Assembly (NCBI GenBank): GCA_023313575.1
Contig: JAJTTP010000026.1
Coordinates: 248,001 to 312,000, forward strand
Direction: 5' to 3'
Source of the DNA: Eutypella sp. D-1
Taxonomy: Eukaryota > Ascomycota > Sordariomycetes > Xylariales > Diatrypaceae
Length of the DNA stretch: 64,000 nt
Shown: positions 56,055 to 64,000 of the stretch, in pieces
How the letters are laid out: each line of letters starts with the position of its first letter
Numbering within the stretch: position 1 is the stretch's first letter
Notes under the pieces: model-generated
Databases searched by the model: none
Told to the model about the DNA's origin: nothing
The model's input: only the letters and a program-made list of their open reading frames with translations
Position numbers and translations under genes: made by a program

Positions 56055-58996
56055 CTACGTATCAGGAGAAGCTGGCGCCGACCTTCTGGCATCATTCTGC
56101 ACCAGTTCTGTATCACTAGGCCAGTCCTCGTCTTCGCCCACAGGATAGTCTTGTTTCGTCTCGGCAAAGCCTTCGATGCCGCGCGTCCTGCCGTGCGTTC
56201 GTCTCATAACACCCTGTTCATGTCTTACGTTCCGGGACGGGTGTGCGTTTTCCAGGAGTACTGGGCGCGTGACGGCGTCGGTGTCCTGTCGCGAAATTGG
56301 CAACGGCCCTCCATCTACGACAGATCCTTCTCGAACCTCTCCATCGGTAGGAACTAGAGCTTCCGGTGCTTCGTTGCCCGGGGAATCGTCCGGGTCCTCT
56401 AACAAAGATCTCCGGTGCCGCATAGATCGGGGTGCGGGCTCCTGCTCGAGTGTGGCCGCTAGACCGTCGCTACCCTGCGCCGGCTGGCTCTGTGGGCTTG
56501 GTGGTGGATGCCTGGACTTTCTCGTCTTGGCCGGCCTTGGACCTGCTGGAGCTCGTATGGCCGTTACCCAGGCTTCGCCGGCCTGAGAAATCGACCTTTT
56601 GACTCCCCTAGCCTCTGGCCCCCGCAGCCTCCGCCGTTTCCCCGGGTGCTGTCCCTGCGCCGGCCGCACGTCCACCCAGGGGTCGCCTTCCTGGGACTCG
56701 GCCTGCGTCCTCTTCAGCTTGCGTACGCGGGGACGGTCATCCTCCAATTGAAAAATCGGCGAATGCCGAGGCGCTTCGACGGACGGGGGCCGGGCCTTTC
56801 CCGTGCGCGACCGGAACGTGAAGCGGGAAAGAGGAAGCTTGCTTTTTCTAGTACGGTCCAGTTGCTTTTCGAGACTTGTTTTCTGGCTCTTCTTGATACC
56901 ATTGCCAACTCGCCGGCGAGTCTTCGAAGGATTTTTGCGCTGCCGGTCGACCGGTGTTTGAAACATATCGGTAGCAAGAGGACGTGTAGGCGGAGGAACA
57001 TCCCGTCTAGGGATCACTGTCTCTGCACGCTCGGTTGTCTCCGAGGATGTATTCGCAGCTGGGTCTGGTTTTATGGAGGGCAGCGGTGCTTGTAATCTGT
57101 CCCCGTGGTCGGGACTGAAAACTGGGGAACGCTGAGCTAGCCGGTACGACGGCCGAACGTCCAACTCGCGCGCATGGTCGGCCGGGAGAGGAACGTGAGG
57201 TTTCCTCCGCCGCCCGGGGGCCTTCCTACTCTTCTCAACCCGCGAGTGTGTCCCCCGAACTTCTCCTCGTGGACCTGCTAAGCCTTGTGGTTGTAGGTTG
57301 TTGCCAGCGCCCTCGTACTGCGAAGGGTCGAAACCCGGACCCAGCCAAGGGGCCGGAACACCATGGGCTGGCATGCTGGGCTCGCCCGTATCCCGGGGTT
57401 CCACGTCCATCATATAAGAGGAGGCGCCGAAATACGCAAGCATGAAATGCTTCAGAATAAATGCCGGTGTGGTCCCAGCCTCGGCATCGGTTGCGTCCAA
57501 TGTCGGGAGAAACGCAACCGACCGCAGCTGCCGAAACGTGCGGATGGAAGGCTTGCCGCATTTCCAGGCAGTGACTCCGGATATCGATATGACGTGGTCT
57601 GTCATGAGTGGGGCTATGCGAGGCGAGAGACGCAGTGCGTGGTTGATCTTCGCGGACCGGAAGCCGAGCTTCTTCGCTCGAGAGCACAGGTGTAGGACAT
57701 ACGTCTCGCTCGGGCCAGCAGCCATTCCCTCGCCCTTGACGTCTTGGAGTGGCGGAACGTTGTCCAGGAACGGGAAATGCCGCAGTGCGAATAGAAACAA
57801 GGCACTGAACGCCGTTTTTCTCTCGTTCTCTACCAGCGGTTGGAAGACACCCTCGCCCGTCTCGATGACGGGCACGGTCGGGCTGTCCCATGCAAGCGTT
57901 GCGAGAGATGTCGTCTCGTACTGCGCGTCTTCCTGGTCCCCTACCAGGCACCGCCGCAGGATCCTGGCCCCGATGGTGAAGTACTTCATGCTGTCGTGGA
58001 AGGTCTCGATACTGGGTATGACCGTATCCAGGACCAGGACCTGGGCTAGGAGCCGCGCTCGAGCCGTCGGGTCCGTGACACATTTGAAGATCTTATTCCG
58101 CCGGAACAGATGCTGGATGTACTTCCTGTCTACCGCTACAGAAGGTGCGCGGAGCTGCAGACAGCGCACGGTCTCCGTGTCAAGAGCTTCGGGTGTGGCT
58201 CCTGCCAAGATCCTAAGCCAGACATCACGTATATGTTCGAGATAGTGCACAATCTGCTCGTCGCAATGGAGAGCTAGGTGTTTATGTATGTTACCGATTT
58301 TCAGCCCGAGCCAGAGGCCCGGGAAGGCTAGAAGTTCGTCGAGCGCTTTGACAATTGCCGAACGCTTTTGAAGCAGTTTCACGATTTTCTGCTTACACAG
58401 CGAAAGCTGGCACAACCATTCTCGCGCCCGTAGCTCCGAACCTGGCCGATTCCCCAGCTCGTGGAGTCTCATGCTGCGGTACACGTCACCGTCTGAATAC
58501 TTGGTCTGGTGAGCAAAGTTCTGGGTTTTGTCGTCTATCAGAGCACGACGCTGCCCTGCGATCGTCGTTAGGCCCCTGTATTTTTTTTTTGGGGGGGGGG
58601 GGGGGAGTGTCAGGGCATACCTGGCGGGGCATGATACAGCTTCACCGGCCACCAGACCCCTTTGCCAAAAGCCCTCTTCGCGGCGGCAAGCCTGTGCCTC
58701 CCGTCGAGACAGAGAATCTGCCCATCCAGGCGCACACGCGGGAACTCGCGTCGGTGTATTGTGGACCGAAATTGGTCCTCAGTGCAGTTGAGCCTCGCCA
58801 GGACGGCTGCGAATGTATCCCTATCAATGAGGCCTTTCACGTGGTTCTCCCATTGCTGGGACCGGCAGCGGGTCCTGCGGAACACATTAGACAGCCGCTT
58901 AACGATTGTGCGGGATTCCTCCCTCCCGACGCCGGGCTGGAAGGTAAAGGCCGACAAGGGGACCTTGATAATCCCAACCAGGTATTTTTCCGCCAT
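56055..58996 (-). CDS. DUF3723 protein (Starship-associated family)
   Basis: Two exons, 58996-58621 and 58555-56055 (phase 1; 65-bp intron, CCTAAC branch), give 958 residues. The N-terminal 420 residues follow the DUF3723 pattern. LDGRHRLAAAKRAF and an LYHA-type strand precede the intron, then KYSDGDVYRSMRLHE, FPGLWLGLKIGNIHK, IVHYLEHIRDVW, RCLQLRAPSVAVD and IFKCVTDPTARARLL. The remaining half is Lys/Arg/Pro/Ser-rich and disordered. The family's biochemical role is unknown; its genes are recurrent Starship passengers. The intron contains a T10-G15 tract. The gene is intact and head-to-head with the 59375 gene. Confidence 0.87.
58581..58605. repeat. T10G15 homopolymer tract in the DUF3723 intron
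   Basis: On the coding strand it reads C15A10, placed between donor and branch point. Length changes would alter intron size but not the protein. Confidence 0.9.
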
Positions 58997-59374
58997 GGAA
59001 AGCTAGCGTGATCCGGCGAAGGCACATGGAAAATATCCGCATCACCATTGCGAGTTCAGCGGCGCTCTTCTTAGCGGAGTGGTACCAGCCAGCTTTTGTT
59101 TCGATCTCGACACGTAACAAATCGATCCATCAAATCGGCACATTCGGTCCTAATCCGGGTTCCTGGGCCGTCGCCACCGCCGCCACCGCCGCCAACGCCC
59201 GGGTCCCGGATCTCAAGCCATCCTTATTCCAGGATAATCGTTCCATGGAGCGAGATGGGATATTTAAACCGCAGCGAGACTTACGACTCCCTGGAGTTTG
59301 CAGCTTAGCTAACTTGTGGCGCGACATTGTCTGTTCTTACCAGATTATTCCAAACCGCCCAGAACGTAGGAAAA
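58997..59374. promoter_or_regulatory. Bidirectional promoter of DUF3723 and its neighbour
   Basis: 378 bp between divergent starts. It includes a CCGCCA-type short repeat (about 59170-59195) and a GATATTTAAACC box about 115 bp before the plus-strand ATG. Confidence 0.45.
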
Positions 59375-60199
59375 ATGCCGAAGAACAAATCTAAACATGG
59401 CAAGGTCGATGAGAAGGCAGAACATCGGAGGGCACGAGCATTGAAACGATTTAAGGATCAGAACCCCGACCACGCTTTCGCAAAGTCAATCCTACCAGAA
59501 CAGGAGGCGGAATTGGCCAGGATTGCCGGCGACGAAGCTTGGCCTCCGACACCTTCGGAAAAAGATACCTACCCAATCGAATGGGCTGAAAATAAGAGAA
59601 GCTTTAACAAAGCGCTGGAAAGATTTCAGGAATATATAATTTCGAAAAACAGTGACATGCAAGCTACCTTGCCGGAGGCAATGGAAACATCCAGCCCACC
59701 CAGTCCTCAGGACGACGACGCGCCGGCCAATCCGGATGACCCGACGGACCGCACAGATCATGCCCGGCTTGGCCCGGAGAATGTCGCTCCCTCTGGTTCA
59801 GCAAACCCCGCGCAGAAAGCGGATCACGTAGCGTCCCCGGAACGGCTGCCACCAACGACCAGTAGTACGACAGAGACATCTGCCGGAACGAGCAAGGAAG
59901 CATCTTCGCAGCTGCCACATCCCGCTGGAGACGAAGCGCCTCCACCATCATCGACAACGGATACTACGACCGCGTCTTCAACCACAGGAAAGGAGCTGCC
60001 GCTACCGCCAAAAGTCAAGGCAGAACCTACAGAGCACGCTTCGACAACGGAATCGACTGCGACAATGGAACCAACCTCGACCACCGAGACTACCCCGTTG
60101 CCCACAGGCCCCTCCAGTCATCACAGCCCTCAGCACAAGCTTTGGCCGCCCGGGTTCGAGATGGATGGGCCCGCCTGGCAGGCTTTGGTAAGCGAGTGA
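59375..60199 (+). CDS. Disordered hypothetical protein, divergent partner of DUF3723
   Basis: 274 residues from the first true ATG (MPKNKSKHGKVDEKAEHRRA); upstream codons in frame include no ATG. The first 100 residues are basic and helical (…WAENKRSFNKALERFQEYI). The rest is Ser/Thr/Pro-rich and disordered with many STTE/TTST repeats. It shares a promoter region with DUF3723, so co-expression is plausible. The family is not recognised. Confidence 0.6.
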   Translation: MPKNKSKHGKVDEKAEHRRARALKRFKDQNPDHAFAKSILPEQEAELARIAGDEAWPPTPSEKDTYPIEWAENKRSFNKALERFQEYIISKNSDMQATLPEAMETSSPPSPQDDDAPANPDDPTDRTDHARLGPENVAPSGSANPAQKADHVASPERLPPTTSSTTETSAGTSKEASSQLPHPAGDEAPPPSSTTDTTTASSTTGKELPLPPKVKAEPTEHASTTESTATMEPTSTTETTPLPTGPSSHHSPQHKLWPPGFEMDGPAWQALVSE

Positions 60200-61071
60200 T
60201 AGGGCATTACGAAGCATGCACGCACCTCAGTCCCAAAAAGGCAGAAGGTATGATATAACCCAAGAAGTCCTGGCTTTTGTCGGGTATCCAGGGTGAGCAC
60301 GTCAAGCGAGGTATATCTCGGAGCAACATATAGATGTTTCCCGGCCGGCCCTTTCGCTCGTAAGAAATAGATATCGTGCTATATCCAGAAATTGCACGGG
60401 ATTCAACTGCCACGGCAAGCTTATATAAGTATATAATATTGACGAACAAATGTTTTGGCGCGTCGTATCGCATGGAGGCGGCCGACCCTAGTCCAGGTCA
60501 AATCAGTCACTGAACCCCCAGGACATCATCACGCCCGTCGAGAGCGGCTTGGCCGAAGGCTAGCAGGGATCTCCATAAGCGATCAACCAACAGCGTTCGG
60601 TCAGACAAAAAGGAGGCATAGCCACATGAAGCCTGGGCATGGCGCAGGAAAGTATGCCAAAGGATCGACTCATACGCGTCCAATTCGCCCTCAGTCTCAT
60701 CCTAGATGCCTCTCTGTCCGGCGGGGTCGCGCACCACACTCGACCGACATTCCCCAAACATCGGGCGGGGGCCGGAACTGGCACGGCTGGATACCATCGG
60801 TCCGAGACCAAGTCTTCCAGAGTCGGCTAGTCTGGCATGCCAACCGTATCCCTTTATCACACCTGCGGTCTTGCCAACGTCCCTGCCGCCATCGCTGAGC
60901 GGCCACTAGATGAATCTCTTAGGAGAACGAACGTTGCCGGGCTTTCGCTACATGTTCGGGTATATAACCAGCTATGATCTCAGATATCGTCAGCTACGCG
61001 CCACGGCAAAACCGCCTGGGTCCTCAGGGCACGGACAGAGCAGCACCTTGTCACGCGACGTGTGATCCCAG
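60200..61071. other. Spacer; promoter of the C2H2 gene
   Basis: A 147-codon frame at 60455-60898 is Arg/His-rich with no supporting signals. TATATAA at 60961-60967 lies 105 bp before the ATG at 61072. Confidence 0.45.
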
Positions 61072-61922
61072 ATGGAGGTTGACCAAGACATTTTTTTCCA
61101 GGGGCAGCTGGAGCTGTACCCGCCAATCTCCGGTGCTCTACCGGTCAACCAAAGCACCTTTACTTCACACCATGCACACGTGCCGGGCGGCCATTACAGC
61201 CAATTTGATCAGCCCGTCTGCAGGTCCCACTCCTCCTACAATCCACACCTATACCTAGCTACAACTCCCTATCCACCTCCTGGCAGCAGCGCAGGTGACA
61301 GCTCAGCCAGCGCTACGACAGGCCAAATGGATGATCTGTTCCAGAGTCTTCCAGCACCGGGGTTCTATAATCCTGGTGAGGGGTCCCACGACGTCCCTTC
61401 ATCCGACTGGGACGTCCATACGAAGCTGCCCACTTGGGATTCCTCGTTAAGCCCGGTACACTTCAGCACAACCCACCAGGAGGCGACTTTAGGCGATGAG
61501 ACGGGCAACACAACAGACAGCCAAGCCATATTCGCTGACCAAGGCTTGGAAGAACAAGATCAAAACGAGATTTCCGATGTGGCCGGTGCATTTAAGTGTG
61601 ACAACCCGGCCTGCACATCACGCAAGCCTTTCAAACGAAAGGAGCATCTGACAAGACATAAAAAGACGTACGCACCCAGACATAAGGCTGATAACTCCCG
61701 GCTAACATCTATTGTAGCTGCCACGTACTGAATCCGACGGGAGCTTATCGCTGCGACTTCTGCCAAAGACAATTTAACAGGCGGGACAACTGGATACAGC
61801 ATCTTCATCGTCACACCCTGGAGAATCGCCGTGGAGCACGTGTGGCGTACCACGATGATGCTGTAGCGGTCTATGCGGCGGAGAAAAGGAAGTGTCGGAA
61901 GCAGTCCAAGCAAGGATATTAG
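61072..61922 (+). CDS. C2H2 zinc-finger protein, putative transcription factor
   Basis: Exons 61072-61667 and 61718-61922 (phase 2; GTACGC donor, GCTAAC branch, TTGTAG acceptor) give 266 residues. The first 175 residues are acidic, Ser/Pro/Gln-rich and probably an activation or regulatory region. Two adjacent zinc fingers follow. The first is atypical, with C-x4-C and H-x3-H in the segment CDNPACTSRKPFKRKEHLTR. The second is classic, CDFCQRQFNRRDNWIQHLHR followed by H. The intron falls just after the first finger. The tail is basic. It would bind DNA in the nucleus; targets are unknown and possibly include neighbouring cargo genes. Confidence 0.82.
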
Positions 61923-62451
61923 TTGAAATTCGTAGGTCTTTATAAACCGGTCAGCTTTATAAGCTTTCTTTTTAAAAATTGACACGACGTTCTTGTTGCC
62001 GTTATAATGCAGTAGTTATTTCTACTTACTGACAGACTCCGTTATGTAACGGGTTACGTTTGTCATCACCGCGCAGCAAGTAGCATCATAAGAATGGTAT
62101 AAGGTCCGTACCGTAGGTTTTGCATGGACATTCCATCGACGTAAAAAGGGCTGCATCAATATGTCGCAACCCTACTAACGCCACCCGGGGGAATACCCCT
62201 GCCGACCACTTTAAATGCCAACGATTAAGGAGCCGACCTCAAAGTTCCTGTCTAGCACATCCCTTTAGTCCATACAATCGTAACGTTATCAGGGCTTGCT
62301 GCCATCTTCAAAGGAGACCAATGTCCCCAGTTTGATGTATTTTAATTCGTCTCTCGACCATAGCTTTTAAAGCAATACTGCCTTTACGGTATTTCATGCC
62401 ATTATTATTAATAATAGCAGTATTTAAATAAACATATCCAGTCAGGGCCGC
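61923..62451. other. Spacer
   Basis: AT-rich; nothing recognised apart from a minus-strand frame overlapping the C2H2 3' end, which is rejected. Confidence 0.5.
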
Positions 62452-62934
62452 ATGAATCGTCGCTTTATACACTCGATGGAGCCTCAAAATTCCCAAGAAT
62501 ATCAGCAAGGCTTAGAGGAAAATGTACGGAATGATCTCATTTATATTTTCGCCCGCTAACCATGGCCACAGGAATCGTGTTCTACGCAAATTCTCAGTCT
62601 CGAGTCTATCGATAGTATGGTTCAGCAACAGAAACGAAAACTATTAGTGTATCAGGCCGCATTTAACGCCGCGCAACGCGAATGTTATCGGCTGACCTGC
62701 GAGAACCAAAGGTTGCAGGGGCAGCACAGGACCTTCTTGCAGATGGCAGCCAAGCAACTCGACGAGTCCGAGGATATTACTCATAAGCTCGAAGACTTGA
62801 ACAGGCTACTGGTATCCGAGCTGGAGACTAGCCAACAGGCTATACGGAAGCTGGAAGAAGAGCGCAAAGCACATTTGGCCCTAATCGAAGACATCCAGAA
62901 TCAGTCCCAGCATGGAAGACCCATTGCAAAGTAA
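62452..62934 (+). CDS. Small coiled-coil protein
   Basis: Exons 62452-62523 and 62572-62934 (phase 0; 48-bp intron, GTACGG donor, GCTAAC branch, GCCACAG acceptor) give 144 residues, or 136 if the ATG at 62476 is used. Nearly all of exon 2 is a coiled coil (QRECYRLTCENQRLQGQH…, KLEDLNRLLVSELETSQQ…). No catalytic motif is seen. Same size and general plan as the protein at 53048-53532. Function unknown. Confidence 0.6.
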
Positions 62935-63656
62935 ACGAATGCCGAAAAAGTCAGCTGCGAGCACATTGGGAATCGTACAACAGCCCGTTTCAAAGTCAGG
63001 GCAAGAAACAAGGCAGTGAGTCCAACAGCTTTTACTAACGGAAGGGAGGGGTGCAGGAGGCTTGCGCTAAAGCATACAGAGTAATAAATCGTGGCAAGGG
63101 GTTCGGACTGGGAGAGTTATTAGAAAAATAAGTGATATTGTCTAATAGCTCCAAAAAGAAACAAAGGGATAAAGGATAAAGTAAGGGATAAGATATGAGG
63201 AACGCTGCTATGAAAACGAAGAATCGAGTATATCCTTCGCAGGCCACTCAACCTTGGAATGCTGGGAAATCGACCCGCCTTTTATCGTATTGCGCCATCC
63301 CATCATGACAGGGCGGCGATGGCCTGTCTGGATGACGTCTCCATCGCGCCCCTAAGCGCTATGGCGCCTGGAGTGGAGGGTTGCAACATGCCCTCCTTGT
63401 TCAGTTGGTTTCCTAGCTATGGTAACTCATCGAATGGTGGCTAGCCGACTCTATATGGCTCACCGCCATACAGGATCTAACACATGGCACTGTTCCTCGA
63501 AACAATTCCAAGGCCGCGATATACCTTATCCAGAACAGGAAGGTTACGTTTAAGACTATACTGTTATAAAGACTAGTTGCTAAAGAAAAAATACATATTG
63601 TAGGAAAGGCAAGAGGAGAATATGACCATGCGGGCCAGGCACGCGACGCCATTTGA
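62935..63656. other. Spacer
   Basis: No gene is supported. The 61-codon frame at 63259-63444 and the minus-strand frames at 63035-63247 and 63413-63673 lack signals. Confidence 0.45.
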
Positions 63657-64000
63657 TCATCCACACATCTCACTCATCCGCTTCGGCACCTCCAATAGTA
63701 GCGGTACTGTTTCGTCGCTAAATTTATGCCCCCCCTTGACATAGCACCCACGAGGGGTAACCTCAACAGCGAGGCCATACTTGGACTCCGGCTCAATCTT
63801 CCGCCGCATACAGTCCGTAAACGGTTTTTCGTCCACGAGGGAGACAACCACGTCGACAATGGAATGCATCGGTATGAGATGCTGCTCGGGGAAGCAATCC
63901 CACTGATCATCATTCAGCAAGGACGTGCGGACAGGCCCGGGGCACAGGGCATGGACCCGGATTCCATGATCTTGGAACATGGGTTTCGCAACCGCTCGGA
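63657..64000 (-). CDS. Short-chain dehydrogenase/reductase, 3' part (runs off window)
   Basis: The visible 114 codons reach the window edge without a start and end at 63657. The sequence RLRNPMFQDHGIRVHALCPG followed by PVRTSLL is the segment after the catalytic YxxxK of a classical SDR, where PG and a Thr shape the cofactor site. The substrate-binding loop and a C-terminal region containing VVVSLVDEKPF follow. The pattern is closest to 15-hydroxyprostaglandin dehydrogenase-like fungal SDRs. The cofactor (NAD or NADP) cannot be told from this part. Confidence 0.8.
   Translation of the reverse strand, partial: RAVAKPMFQDHGIRVHALCPGPVRTSLLNDDQWDCFPEQHLIPMHSIVDVVVSLVDEKPFTDCMRRKIEPESKYGLAVEVTPRGCYVKGGHKFSDETVPLLLEVPKRMSEMCG

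Noticed and set aside
57235..58245. Long open frames on both strands inside the DUF3723 gene
   Set aside because: Shadow frames in GC-rich coding sequence; the DUF3723 frame explains the region.
60455..60898. 147-codon plus-strand ORF
   Set aside because: Arg/His-rich with no promoter, splice or domain support; overlapping frames are equally open.
1..64000. tRNA or rRNA genes
   Set aside because: I looked for B-box-like GGTTCGANTCC and paired stems and saw none that fold convincingly; a covariance-model scan would be needed to be sure.
1..64000. CRISPR arrays, riboswitches, bacterial operon signals
   Set aside because: The introns and gene families are fungal nuclear; the only regular arrays are WD40 and microsatellite repeats.

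Overview
The window looks like nuclear DNA of a filamentous ascomycete (Pezizomycotina, most likely Sordariomycetes-like). The evidence is short introns of about 47-75 bases with GTRNGT donors, CTAAC/CTGAC branch points and YAG acceptors; recognisable fungal genes (END3, an AMID/FSP1-like oxidoreductase, a NACHT-WD40 NLR); and C-to-T/G-to-A decay typical of repeat-induced point mutation (RIP). The exon structures given here were reconstructed by hand from splice signals and reading-frame phase. No database search was possible.

Left part (1-18 kb): an AMID-like FAD/NADH oxidoreductase (1481-2961) and END3 (3660-5079, minus) are ordinary housekeeping genes. They are followed by two large minus-strand open frames (6560-8554 and 8729-10702) that lie in the same reading frame and are separated by one TAG codon. 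A gene-poor stretch then holds an 805-bp LTR element (12894-13698) with 225-bp LTRs, TGTCA...TGACA ends and a perfect CTCTA target duplication. A membrane-anchored L-domain-like gene and an unknown gene end this part.

Middle (18-34 kb): two intact, same-strand genes of the DUF3435 tyrosine-recombinase family ('captains' of fungal Starship giant transposons) lie at 19002-21394 and 30969-33368. Each encodes 743 residues with the same intron positions and phases, and each ends in C2H2 zinc fingers. Between them sit decayed gene pieces and a 1379-residue NLR (25556-29804) with an N-terminal SesA-like domain, a NACHT ATPase and twelve nearly identical 42-residue WD40 repeats. Variation between those repeats is confined to a few positions, as in the HNWD/het incompatibility family.

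Right part (34-64 kb): this looks like accessory cargo. It holds a broken P450, several lineage-specific unknowns, a three-exon double-RING-like protein, a damaged multi-pass membrane protein, a secreted type-B carboxylesterase, a single-domain MADS-like protein, a secreted Ser/Thr-rich protein, several small coiled-coil proteins and a DUF3723 gene (a family often carried by Starships). A disordered protein divergent from DUF3723, a C2H2 transcription-factor-like gene and the end of a short-chain dehydrogenase complete it. Many of these genes have a clear TATA box 75-130 bp before the ATG. The simplest reading is that one or two Starship-like elements begin just upstream of the two captains and that much of 19-64 kb is their cargo; element ends were not located.
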